This document shows positions 23,370 through 34,849 of a stretch of DNA of 64,000 bases, in pieces; the stretch's first letter is position 1, and every line of letters begins with the position of its first letter. A program made the position numbers and the translations under genes. The notes under the pieces are model-generated. The model was given only the letters and a program-made list of their open reading frames with translations. It had not been told where the DNA came from and made no database searches. The stretch is from Apodemus sylvaticus (Eukaryota > Chordata > Mammalia > Rodentia > Muridae), in NCBI RefSeq assembly GCF_947179515.1, contig NC_067483.1, positions 86,047,835-86,111,834 on the forward strand. Reading direction: 5' to 3'.

Positions 23370-24415
23370 ATACTTAAAAGAAAAATATTGGTGGAATTTT
23401 TTCCTGTCTCTGGATTATTCAGAGTATCCAATGCTGTCTGAGTTCTGTCTCATGCATCTCGCAGTATCTCTATCCTTCCTGGAAAAATGTATCTACAAAT
23501 TGCCAGGAATGAATCTTCCTGAGAATGCCAGACCACTTTCTGGGGTTTTGGTTGTATGAGTGCTGGGTCTAATTATTTATAGATACAGCACTGGGCCTTT
23601 TCTTCAGAGGAGCAGGAGAAGGAAACCTTGTATGGTGCAGCCCTGCGGCCTCCAGCATCTGAACATGCAAGTGTTTTCAGGGTTAGCCTCATGAGCCTGT
23701 GTTGTTTTCCTGTGGTAGCTTAGGTGTGGCTCCCTCAAGAGGCAGCGCTTCCAGAGCCTGGAAGGACCACCTGATTCTGTCATTCTGTTTACGTTTCCTT
23801 AGAGCAAGCATTTGTTTCTAACACCGAGATGACACTGTGTGTTTAGAAATAAGCAAAAGCTGAGAGTGTTTAGGACACTGTTGTTTATGAGTAGATATGC
23901 TCATGGTTGTTTTGATGGGCAGCCCTGTGAAGTCCAGGAGGCTCAGAGTAGCAGTGATGTGATGTTGACTGTGTCACAGACTGTGCTCAGTGGCCTGGGC
24001 AGGCTGGTTAAAGCCCAGGACCCCAGAATCCCTGTCCAGGGCTCTTTCTACAAAACCTCTCTATACCTTTTGTTGCATAGAAGTTTAGGTTTATACAAAA
24101 AAAAATCTGAACAAAACCCAAAATGAATCTCAAAATTCACCTCTTTCTCCTTAGTTCCCTCATTATCAACATCCTGTATTTGTGTGGTGTGTTTGTTATG
24201 ACCGATAAAAGCCACTGTGAATACATTAGTATTGACTAGAGCGCATAGCTGACATTAGTGCTTATGCCTTGTTGTGAGGTCTGTGGGTCAGACATATGTA
24301 TAGTGCCATGCATCATGTAGTGAGGTATCCAATGCTGAACTCTACCATGCTCTGCCATTGGGTGTGTGTTTGTGTCATACAAAGGAATTCCATTATTCCA
24401 AAACCCCATTCAGTC
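23370..24415. other. Unique intronic sequence
   Basis: No repeat family or coding signal recognised. Confidence 0.45.
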
Positions 24416-24419
24416 AATT

Positions 24420-24555
24420 TCAACTTCAAGTCCAGCTCCATGGCATCTCGCACCCTGCTCTGGACTCCGGGGACCTGTATGCATATGTACATATGGTCAC
24501 ATGCACATACATACATGCTCATAAATCATAAAATAAATCTTTAAAAAAATAATGT
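24420..24555 (+). mobile_element. SINE B2/B3 3' fragment
   Basis: CCAGCTCCATGGCATCTCGC, ACCTGTATGCATATGTACAT and CATAAAATAAATCTTTAAAA match the 3' half of a B2/B3 SINE with its A-rich tail. Confidence 0.55.
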
Positions 24556-24559
24556 GTGG

Positions 24560-27500
24560 CTATCAGAAGAGAATCTTACTTATCTTGATTGAGGGAAGAT
24601 CTTGCCTAAGCTATGAAAGTAACAGTGGCATCTTCCTTGTTCCCATGGGAGACTCTAGCTAGCCATGATGGCCAGTATTCCGAGGGAAAGACTGGAAAAG
24701 CCGTAGCAACCATCTGACCCATTCAATGCCCTAGTTCTGAGCACTGAAGCAGTGGGCTCCATCCCCATGTATATCAGCATTATTTTGGAGCTCACTGTAA
24801 CCAGTAGGAGTTGTCAGAGGCCGTGCAAATATAATCCCCTGGGTTATACGAGGAACCAAGAAAGGAGGTTAACACCTCATCTTCTCACTCCAAATCCAGG
24901 ACAAGAACAAGTCAAACACAGAGATCCTATGCCAGGCGGATCAGCACACCATCTTTGTGTGTGCTTGAAGCAGCTTACTAAATTGGTGGATGAAGCACTT
25001 GCTGCATTCTACAGTCAGCAAGTGAGTGGTTGAGAGACAATGCATGTAGCAACTGACATGTAGGAATGTCCACTTCCTCTGTATATTTATTGTATTTTCT
25101 CTTGTTAGACTGGTAGATGCTTATAAGGCTTAGAAACTCCCAAGGTGACAAAAGTGATCATTAGAGTTTAAAACATTTGTAATTTTTAACTAGAGCCAAG
25201 AACTGTATTCAGGAAATGGTCCAGCATCAGAGTGCCAAGAACCAACCCCCGGTAGCTGACGATCTCTCTTGCTGTGTGTCGAATACGGCTTAAGATCATC
25301 TCATCAGCACCTCTGATTACACCGTGGATCAGCACAGGGAATGTTTGCACAGCTTCCTGTGTGTCAGGCAGGCAGAGCGGATGTGTGCTACAAGCTGTGG
25401 TGCAGGTTTATGACCCAGCATCTCCGTTGTAGGCTTGAGCAGTTGTTCCCAGTCTTAGAATTACCTGGAGGCCAGCCTCTGCTGCCCATCCCTGTCTTTT
25501 TCATAGTTAACCAGAGACAAAACAAAACAAACAAACAAACAAAACCCCACAAAGATATAAAATAATGTAATGGCATTGCAAGCAGGGTTTCGTGCTTAGC
25601 GGGGCTGGAGCACAGACCACCCCTTCCCTTTTAGAAACATAAACTATTACAACAAAGACGAGAAAGGCCGGAGGGGAGCTTGTGAGTGGGATTTCCCTGG
25701 GAAGGAGGCATGCACATTTAACTGGCTTGCAGTAAATCTAACTGATGTTTTCCAAAGGTAAACTGAAAGCCATCAAGTAGTAGAGTTTATCTCTCGACTT
25801 CATTTTTATTGCCACAACTGTGTTCTGTTTAGAAAGCAAACAGGCCGTTAGAATATTCCAACAGAAATACCAACATGATTTAGTAGGTGGGTTATTTAGT
25901 GTTCATTAGCAGAGACCCAGCATTGGAGGACAGTAGTGAATTTGTTTTGCCTCTTTCAAATCTAGTGAAATGGCCTTTATTTCTTCCCACCCAGGTAGTT
26001 ACCCCTGTCTCAGCCCCGAGATTCAAATTCCAACGGCTGCCAGGTTTATTCCAGAGCCGTCAAACACAGATTCTGGGCCATTTTCTTTTTCAGTTACTGG
26101 GGCCCTGTAGTGCTTGGAAATGTTGATTTTTAGGGAGAGGCCAAGAAAAGCCTCAGTGTGTGCCAAGATGTTGGCTGTGAGCTTGGCACCAAGAAGGTCA
26201 GCTGGGGGGGACGGGGTCAGTTGGATTTCAGGGCACACTTCCCACAGAGGCAATTGAAGAGAGCTGTTTGGTGTGTATGAATTTAGTGGTTCTTACTGTA
26301 TCTCCGGAATGACATTCAGGATTTGACAAATGTATCCATTTGTCTATAGTCTCAAAAAGTATCCTAGAACTGGAAGGTGACTTTGAAATCTTCAGCCAAT
26401 TTCAGTCTGATTTTTCTCTTTGCAGATCCAGAACAGGCTTCAAGAAGCCCTGTGGTTTTTCAGGGTTCTCTCCTCACACCCCACCCCTGCCACCCTCAGT
26501 CTTTGTTTCTTCTCTAACCTTTGCCCTTGTCTCTCTCCTTTCTTTCCACATTAGTTACACTCTGAAGGGAAAATACCTGGATGTTGAGAGCAGCCACAGA
26601 AGCAGATTTTGTGAGCTCTGAAGCCTTAGATAGTAGGAGCTAGAGGGTGAGGGCTTCTCCAACAAGCAGGATTCAGGCTGCTGTGCCCGCATTGCTGGAT
26701 CCCCCTCTCCAGGCATGGGGCCAACCCAGGCAAAATCCAGGGGTCTACAGCTTCCTTTACCCTTTTGGTGATTCTGCCTCTGGTTAGGACTCGTCCTATT
26801 TCTTCCCTCATTCCCACCTTTCTCCATTTGTTTCCCTACTAAACATACTTGAGTGTTTGAATCTGAAACTTTCTTGGAAGTAAGCCTTCGTTCTTCCATT
26901 TGGGTAACACCTTGGCTGCCTCACTTGTGTTTCCAATCTCACCTGTCTTCCTCCCTTGGGTCTTTCGTTGTTTTTGTTTTGTTTTGTTTGTTTGTTTGGT
27001 CTGTCTTCTTCTCCCAACTTCTAGAGCCATCTCTAGAAATCATCACTTGGCAGAGGACACAAGAGGGGACCCTGACCCCCAACACCGTGTGCCAAGGAAG
27101 GATCTTCTTCCCATTATGGTGGCAATCCCCCTGCATCAGACACCTCTTAGACCTCAGTGTGGTTCGGTTACCCCGGGACCTCAGGGGGCTCTGGAGCCTG
27201 GGAGAATCAAGAGCCACTGTCTTGCAATACTGATTATGAGGGAGCCTAGCCACTGATATCTTCCATAACTGCAGATCGTAAGCATGCTTTAAGCCATCTC
27301 TTCTAATTAAATGTCTTCTTGCACCTTAGGGTTTTAGAACAATGTAAAAAAAAAGAGCATGTAGACTTTCTCAAGGACAATCTTTTCTGTGGTAACATGG
27401 GTCTTATCAGACATCAAGAGCATGTGACTCTTAGCAAGTGGTAATGGTCTATCCTGGGACTGAAGGGATTCTTTATCTTGGATATGCCAAAGAGCACTTG

Positions 27501-27940
27501 AGGGGAGAGTGGCAGGGAGGAGACTATCTGGATGCTGTCAGGGCCTCTCAGGAGAGTGACAGGTGAGAGCTGCAGGGGTCTCTCCTGAGAAACCTTGATG
27601 ACAGAGCTATGTTTAGCTAAAGAGGCTGAAGGGAAGGGGTCTTGCTTGGGGACTGGAGACCTTAGCTGGTCACTCTTTTGTCATTTGGTGCATGGCATAA
27701 TGGGAGAGTCAGTTACTCATTTGGGATGATCATCAGACTTGACTGTAAACTGTCAGCGGTTCTGCCAGGAATCCTTTGCAGAGGATTCCTGCAAACTCCC
27801 AGTGTCCTTTGCAGAACTCTGTTTCTCTGGTGATTTTTGTTGTTTGTTTGCTTTTAGTGCTACAGGTCAAGTCCGGGGGCTCAGACATGCTGGGCAGGTG
27901 CTCCTCCCCCAGTCCCCTCATTTCTTGTGTTTATATTGTA
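24560..27940. other. Mostly unique intronic sequence
   Basis: Short (CAAA)n near 25519-25547 and a (TTTG)n near 26970-26998 are the only simple repeats seen. A weak MER5-like snippet (CAGTCTTAGAATTACCTGGA) sits near 25450. The segment 25620-25880 is repeat-free. No coding exon is supported. Confidence 0.45.
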
Positions 27941-27944
27941 TACC

Positions 27945-28258
27945 TGTATGGCACTATGGGATGGATGTGTGCGTGTGTGCCTGTATGTGGAAGCTAGAGT
28001 GTGCGTCTCTGTCACGCCCCTTTTTATCCTTGAGCCAGGGTCTCCTTATTGAACCCAGAAGCTTCAGTTTTCTATCTAAGCTGAGTGGCCAGTGAGCCTC
28101 AGTAAATCTCCTGTCTCTGCTCCTTGACCCTCCGAGATGGGGTTATAGGCACCAGCAGCCACGTTCAGGTTTTTTGTGGGTTCTGGGAATCCAAACCCAG
28201 GTTGTCGAGATTGTACAATAAGCACCATTACCACCCACTGAGCCATCCTCTTGAGTTT
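27945..28258 (-). mobile_element. SINE B4
   Basis: Reverse-complement B4: a GTGTGCGTGTGTGCCTGTAT tail, TTGAGCCAGGGTCTCCTTAT, CTGAGTGGCCAGTGAGCCTC, GAGATGGGGTTATAGGCACC, TGTGGGTTCTGGGAATCCAA, CACCCACTGAGCCATCCTC. Confidence 0.77.
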
Positions 28259-28259
28259 G

Positions 28260-30260
28260 TCTTTCTATTTATTTTTGTTTCTGAACCTCCAGCAGAGAGT
28301 TAGCAGTTGCGTTTATAATGGGTTAGACTTTCTTCACCGTTCATTACCTGGATGCCTGTATGGGAGATGGCTCCAATGCCTACATCTGCTGTCAGCATCA
28401 TCCGCCTGAATTCATGCTCTGCCTGTGGCGTGACTTGCACATTAACTTGCACGACCAGATGCCTGGTGACTGCTGCCTGACAGGAGGCTCCTCCTAACAG
28501 ACCATGGATGTGGTGCCCGCCATCACTGCTTCATAAAGCTCTAGCTCCCGTGAGTGTGAAAGGGCACATCACTCTTTGACTGCAACAACTGGTCTCCCCC
28601 TGGGCAGGGCATGGATGGCAAGGATGGGCATCGGGTTTAGACAGGTACAGCTGTCTCTCACCGGAAGCTGTGAGAAATGCCTAGGCATAACTGAGGAGAC
28701 TCATGCTCATGGTGGGACCCGTGTCTCCACTGCAGCTCTGGGTGTCCATGTACGTTCTGAGCTGAAGTGTGCATGCTTAATAATGTAATCTGCTAGACAG
28801 CGATGTCCACTGATTTCCTGTCATTTTGTAGTTCCGTGCAAAAGGCATTGAATTGTGGATTAAAATGGAGGTACATGGCCATCACGGGATACATCCGCTG
28901 AATTCACCAGCTCTGGGAATATTATTAGCTCGACGGTTTCTGTGAGTTCTCCTTTTCCGGAGGCTAGAGAGGAATGGGAGGTGTCCCGAGGGAATGCTCC
29001 TCCGTGGCAATTGGGGGTTTCCCCGATGGCTTCATCTAGGACTTGAGCTTCGTTCTATTTTCAGGCGTCAGGGAAGACGCTGCTTTTCAGGGCTGACAAC
29101 CTGCCACCCATCAGTAACACCGTCAGAGAGATATGGCGGCATCAGTGTACATGGAAGAGAGGGACAGGGGCGATTTGCAGACTGTCTCTCCTGCCTACAG
29201 CTGCATCTCTCCGCTCATTCAGCTTTCTCCTGTGCAATTTGAAGTGCACGGACAAAGCACTGGAATGACCTGAACTGGGAGAGAGGCTGGAACCCCAGTG
29301 AGATCACCTCTAGTTCTTTCCTTTCTTCCTTTCCAGTGGCTAAGGTAGGAGCCCAGATGGCAGCCTCCCTCTAGGTGCATTCCTTCACCATTTAGCCCTT
29401 TTCTCCGGCCGGGCTCCCAGCACCTTCCCATTTGTACACGGCATGTTCACCAGACGATATCACAGCAAGCACGAACTGGCTAGTTATGCGCACGAGCAAG
29501 ACCCAAGAGGAGGTTACCATAACTGTTTCTGTCAGTTTTCAGGGTGAATGCCTCTCTAAGGGGCCTGAGCCTCCATGTAGAATTGTCCCCTTTTAGAGCA
29601 CAGTGCTCTCCCTGCCCAGGACTGAGCACAGGAGGGAAAGGAGATGTGGAGGGGTCCATCTTTTCACAGGGAGGACCCCTCAGGTGAAGCGGTTGATGGG
29701 TAACAGAATATCTTCATGTGAAACCCCTCCCAACTTCAGACTTCAATAGGCTGGTAAGCTGCCAAGAGGCCCATGGCCGGAGGCTACATGGCACCCTGAG
29801 GAGAAGCAGCAGCCATGGCTATGGGGTGTGGTGGGGTGGGGTGGGGAGAATGTCTGTGTTGGATGAGGTTGGATTTACTCATTCCCTTAATGCTTTCAAA
29901 CTGAGTCATCAAGAAAGACATGGTCACCAAGGGGTCCAGAGGAACCCCAGAGAAGCAGATAGGACAGAAAGGAAAGAGGGTGAAGGGATTCCAGGGACAA
30001 GGGTAACCTTGACCTTGATATACTGGAATAGCAGGACACCTCAGAGCTGTACTGAGGAGACACCAGGGTGGTACCTGCTTGTCATACGCTGACGCAGTGA
30101 AGGGCCAAGGCCCATGGTGTGGCAGAGTAGAACCCATTGCTCTGAAGCACACACCTTTCTTTCTCATGCGGATGAAAAAGAAGAGCCTGGAGTTGGCTTC
30201 CACGGTCGTGCTGAGCACACACGTCTCGTGTCCACTTTCAAAGATGCAGATACACATGAG
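28260..30260. other. Mostly unique intronic sequence
   Basis: No transposon recognised. A G-rich stretch with four GGGG runs lies at 29822-29847. The 28800-28970 segment is repeat-free with CpG retention. Confidence 0.45.
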
Positions 30261-30464
30261 TGACACTGCTATGTTCAGTCATTGAAGGCCCCACGATGAG
30301 TGACGGGAGAAGGCGTTGTAAGCCAGCTTTTAGGATAAGCAGAAACAAGCTGAGAATTGTAGCTCCCTTCGCACCCTTTCTCAATGTGGAAACTGAAAGA
30401 CCGAAACACCAAGAACTGCCCGAGAAAACCGTCCATGCATCAAGACTATGAGAGAAAACACAGG

Positions 30465-30785
30465 CTTAGCGTTCTGTTGCAGTGATGACTGAAGGCAAAG
30501 AACTGAAGGTTTGTTAATGCTCATGGCCTCAGGGTTCAGTCCATGGCCACCTGGTCCCATTGCTTTGGGCAGATGGCGGTGAGAACCCTTGGCAGAAGAA
30601 GTCTGCTCATCTCAGGGTTCCTAGGAGCAGTATCCTCTGTAGAGGCACACTCCCAGTGACCTTTCTTCCACAAATCCCTTTCTATTAAAGGTTCCGCCAC
30701 CTCCCAGTAATGTCAAGCTGAGGACCAAGCCTTTATCACAAGGGATCTTGGGGGAACATTCAGACATAAACCATAACAACAATTA
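30465..30785 (+). mobile_element. Interspersed repeat family B copy
   Basis: TCCATGGCCACCTGGTCCCA, TTGCTTTGGGCAGATGGCGG, GGTTCCGCCACCTCCCAGTA and CTTGGGGGAACATTCAGACA follow the order of a known rodent dispersed repeat. Its end resembles MaLR-type LTR sequence, but I cannot name it securely. A related copy lies at 41085. Confidence 0.5.
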
Positions 30786-31124
30786 TGAGATTTGGTTAAG
30801 AAACATTGAGGGATTCACAGTTACTCATACACTGAATCCACCTAGGCAGACAACTGTGACATCTGTAGGAGAGACGGGGATTCCAGAGAGCCCCAGGCTG
30901 TCCTCTTGATTGACAGTTACAAAGGAAGGGTTATTCCCCCCTCCCCCCCATGGAGCACTCAGTGGTTGGCTGTAAGGTTTTATGTCAACAAAACCATAGC
31001 TATGGATAATAAAGAGGTAGACACCCACTGGGTAGTAATCATTGCGTATTATTGTTAAGCAATGGGAAGTAATGAAATACTGCAGGAAATATGATGAAGT
31101 TTATGCTTTGAGTGTGTGACACAA

Positions 31125-31146
31125 ACAAACAAACAAACAAACAAAT
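31125..31146. repeat. (CAAA)n repeat
   Basis: Five or so AAAC units beside the SINE cluster. Confidence 0.9.
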
Positions 31147-31164
31147 GCTGAAGCCAGAGATGAT

Positions 31165-31335
31165 TCCCTGGTAAAGCCTTTGCTTAGCAAGACTGATAAC
31201 CTCAGCCAGGACTCCCAGCACTCACATTTTAAAGTCAGATTTGGTGGTGTGTAAATACAGCCTTAGAACCAGAGAGGCAGAGACAGGAAGATTCTGGAAG
31301 CTCACTGGCTAGCTCCTCTGCCGCTGTTTCACAAA
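31165..31335 (+). mobile_element. SINE, B4-like fragment
   Basis: TTTGCTTAGCAAGACTGATA, CAGGACTCCCAGCACTCACA, GGAAGATTCTGGAAGCTCAC and ACTGGCTAGCTCC keep the B4 order. Confidence 0.55.
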
Positions 31336-31339
31336 GTGA

Positions 31340-31545
31340 GGTTGAATTGCTAAGATGGTGCAGAAGGGAAGGGCACTCACTGCCAAGCCTGAAGACCCGT
31401 GGTCAGTGAGTTCTATGCCCACAACATACATGGTGGACAGAGAGAACCAGTTCCTGCAAGCCATCCTCCTGATCACCACACTTGTACTGCAAGGCAGCCC
31501 TACTCACCCAGTAAGTAAATAAATGTTGTAAGAAACTTTTAAAAA
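31340..31545 (+). mobile_element. SINE, B3/B4-class
   Basis: GGGCACTCACTGCCAAGCCT, GAAGACCCGTGGTCAGTGAG, GAGAACCAGTTCCTGCAAGC and TAAGTAAATAAATGTTGTAA match a murid tRNA-derived SINE with an A-rich end. Confidence 0.6.
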
Positions 31546-31889
31546 GTTAGGCGAGAGAGTTACGGGAAGGTGCCTGCAGTTGACTTCTGGCCTCTACACG
31601 TGCACACGTGCTGGTACACAAGGAAGAGTGTACCTGCACACACATGCACACAGATGCACTGACCACACATATGCACATACACTGAAAAGGAAATGCAAGG
31701 GGTTTGGAAGTAAGATTTTTGTGTTTGGACTGTAGTGCACTCACACAGTGGAGTAAGTGTGTGCAGTCGATCAATCTGCCAGATGATCTGAAGTCAGCCA
31801 GGGATTGGTCCTTGTATGAAAACTATGTCTAAATGCTCTTGAGCCATCATAGATCCATTCTGAAAGGACTAAGGGTGACATAACTAGGG

Positions 31890-32065
31890 GCTGGTGAGAT
31901 GGCTCTCTGGGTGCAAGCCTGGTGACATGAGTTTGACTCCTAAGATTCACATGGTAAAGGAGAAAACCAACTTATGAAAGTCGTCCTCTGACCTCCACAG
32001 CGGTATCATCGCATATACCACGTCAATCAACCAATCAATCTAAATGTAATCAAAACTTTTAAAGT
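31890..32065 (+). mobile_element. SINE, B3/B4-class
   Basis: GGGGCTGGTGAGATGGCTCT, AAGCCTGGTGACATGAGTTT, AAAGTCGTCCTCTGACCTCC and (CAAT)n near the end. Same family as the copy at 31340. Confidence 0.65.
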
Positions 32066-32114
32066 GACATAACCTACTTCCATCTCTCAAGGTCCAGATG
32101 AGCAGTGGATTGGA

Positions 32115-33301
32115 ATGGGGGTTCTCTCTTTTTTTTAAAATTTATTTTCTATATTCTTTGTTTACATTCTAAAAGCTTTCCCCTTTCCCAGTTCCCCACC
32201 CCCCCCATATGTCCCATAAGTCCTCTTCTCTCCATCTAGTCTCCTATCTTTCCCCCTCCCTTTTCTCTGTCCTGGTACTCCCCTACAATGTTGGATCAAG
32301 CCTTTCCAGGATTAGGGCCCTCTTCTTCCTTCTTCATGAGAATCATTTGATATGCTAATTGCATCTTCAGTTTTCAGAGCTTCAGGGCTAATTAATGTCC
32401 ACTTATCAATGATTGCATTCCATGTGTATTCTTTTGTGATTGCGTTACCTTGCTTAGGATGATATTTTCCAGTTCCATCCATTTGCCTAAAAAATTCATG
32501 AATTCATTGTTTTTAATTGCTGAATAGTACTCCATTGTGTGTATATACCACATTTTCTTTATCCATTTCTCCATTGAGGGATATCTGGGTTCTTCCCAGC
32601 TTCTGGCTATTATAAATAAGGCCACTATGAACATAGTGGAGCATGTGTCCTTATTGCATGCTGGGGAATCCTCTGGGTATATGCCCAGGAGAGGTATAGC
32701 AGGGTCCTCCAGAAGTGTCATGTCCAGTTTTCTTAGGAACCACCACATAAAACCAGACACACTGAAACTAATAGAAAAGAAACTGGGGAAAACCCTTGAG
32801 GACATAGGCACAGGGGAAAAGTTCCTGAACAGAACATCAACAGCTTATGTTCTAAGATCAAGAATTGACAAATGGGATCTCATAAAATTACAAAGTTTCT
32901 GTAAGGCAAAGGACACCGTCAAAAGGACAAAACGGCAACCAACAAATTGGGAAAAGATCTTCACCAACCCTACATCTGATAGAGGGCTAATATCCGATAT
33001 ATACAAAGAACTCAAGAAGTTAGACCCCAGGGAACCAAATAACCCTAGTAAAAAATGGGGTACAGACCTAAACAAAGAATTTTTGCCTGAAGAAATTCAG
33101 ATGGCCGAGAAGCACTTTAAGAAATGCTCAACATCATTAGCCATTAGGGAAATGCAAATCAAAACAACCCTGAGATTTCACCTCATACCAGTCAGAATGG
33201 CTAAGGTTAAAAACTCAGGAGACAGTAGGTGTTGGCGAGGATGTGGAGAAAGAGGAACACTCCTCCACTGCTGGTGGGGTTGTAAGATGGGGGTTCTCTC
33301 T
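32115..33301 (-). mobile_element. L1 with 5' inversion (twin priming) and target-site duplication
   Basis: A perfect 15-bp duplication, ATGGGGGTTCTCTCT, flanks the insertion (32115-32129 and 33287-33301). From 32130 to about 32745 the L1 lies on the minus strand: a short poly(T), the 3' UTR, then the ORF2 C-terminal end (KKMWYIHTMEYYSAIKN and the final LISGH). From about 32746 to 33286 the L1 lies on the plus strand and holds the preceding part of ORF2 (KLIEKKLGKTL to GTLLHCWWGC). The inner parts are adjacent in ORF2 order but point opposite ways, with a small loss at the junction. The element is truncated, non-functional and moderately diverged. The 266-codon frame across it is a chimera. 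Confidence 0.96.
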
Positions 33302-34040
33302 ATTCATGAATGCTTGCTCCTCAAATCAAGACAGTAGTTGAAATGCTATTATCTTATATATTTTGTTTGACCTCAAAGGTCATAGGTGAACACTTCCTTT
33401 TTATTTTGCCCTAACAAATTCTATACTGAAGGAGCCTCTGCCTACTCTAATTGTCCTTCACCTGGTCAGCTTCCACCCCTGTCCTTCTCTTATCTTCCTC
33501 TCCATCCACTCTGGGCCCCACTGCTAAGGCATTGTCCTGGTGATTTCAGTCCATCTAGGAGTTGTACTGATAACCAGTGCTCCCTAGTGAGTGCTCCTGA
33601 TCATACACAGGGAGCAGAGCTGGCTAGTTTGCTGGCTCCCCATGGGAACTGGTTTTTGTTCATGGTTCATCGTTTTCTTATTCTGTTTTTTTATCACACT
33701 AAGACTCCTCTGCACAGGTTCTGACTTTGTTGGTCCTTGGAAGGACGAGAGGTGAGTCTGTAGGGGAGTGAGCTTCTCAGTGGGCAATCCTGGAGACTCT
33801 GAGTGCATCTGGCATGGGTCTATCCTATCCAAACTCAATGGAATCAGAGAAAAGATAGGGTAGCGTGCCAACCTAAAACTTCCTGGGAACCAAGTGGTGT
33901 ACTGGGCAACAAAGATCAGCCTTGTTGAGAACTAAGAGGACAGCACATAGGTAAACAGCGAGAAGCAATGCGATGCCTGAATTAATGTAGCACAGGAGCT
34001 CCCGTCAGACACTGGCCACTTCTTGTTCAAATCAGCAGTT
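33302..34040. other. Unique intronic sequence
   Basis: No repeat or coding signal recognised between the L1 insertion and the L1M relic. Confidence 0.45.
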
Positions 34041-34445
34041 TGTCACAGGCAAAGAGGAAACAACCAAGTGTCCATCAGAGCATTCCCCCAAGGAAGGCAT
34101 GGAATCCTCCATGCTACAGCATGCAGTTCAAAGCCATTGAACTCGGTAGAATAACTCGAACCCAGAAGATGTGACACTGTGGTCCTTCTCGTAGGAGATG
34201 TCTGGAGTAGGCAGATCTTTGCTGACACAAACTAGCATGGTGGTTATCGTAAATCAGGGAAAGAGAAGAGGAAAGAGCCATTGTTTAATGAATCCACGGG
34301 TCAGGTCGAGTTTGGGAGAATGGGGAAATCCAGGAGGTGGATGGTGATGAAGGACTACAACAACGTAAATGTGTTTAACACCACTGAACGACAGTTGAAA
34401 ATGATCAAAATGTAAAACTCTGTGATATTTATGTTTTAACAACCC
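34040..34445 (+). mobile_element. Ancient L1 (L1M-type) 3' relic
   Basis: CAACCAAGTGTCCATCAGAG, GGAATCCTCCATGCTACAGC, AGATGTCTGGAGTAGGCAGA, a TAGCATGGTGGTTATCG segment, and TAAACACCACTGAACGACAG near the end reproduce the old L1 3' layout. Confidence 0.6.
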
Positions 34446-34612
34446 AGATGGTTAGGACTCCCTATAATTTGCCATAGATTTTTAACATCTAACTTTTCCA
34501 GATCTTTTATTACCCATATAAATATATAGGGAGTCAGGGCTTTATTTGGGGCTTAATAGGGAGTAGAAAAGTGAAGAGATCTTCTGTTACCATATAGTAA
34601 GGCACAGGAAGC

Positions 34613-34844
34613 AGTGTGTGTGTGTGTGTGTGTGTATGTATGTGTGTGTGTGTGAATATGTATGTGCATATATGTATGCAGGTGTGCACATGTATGCACG
34701 TATATGTGCACATGAGTATGTATGCATGTGTGCATACATATGTGTGTATATGTGCTTATGTGTGGTGTGTGTGTGGTGTGTGTGTGTGTGTGTGCATGTG
34801 TGTATTTGTGTGCATGTGTGCACATGTGTGTGTATGTCTGTGGC
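34613..34844. repeat. TG-rich degenerate microsatellite
   Basis: Mixed TG, TATG, TGCA and TGTGG units over about 230 bp. Overlapping frames on both strands (Cys/Val-rich and His/Thr-rich) are repeat artefacts. Confidence 0.95.
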
Positions 34845-34849
34845 AGCTG

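Noticed and set aside
23027..23559. Large low-complexity frames (poly-K/E on the minus strand, poly-S, poly-F and poly-L on the plus strand)
   Set aside because: They are translations of the TTC/GAA repeat with no conserved flank.
32537..33337. A 266-codon plus-strand frame with reverse-transcriptase-like residues
   Set aside because: It joins an antisense L1 segment to a sense ORF2 segment created by the 5' inversion; it is a retrotransposon relic, not a gene.
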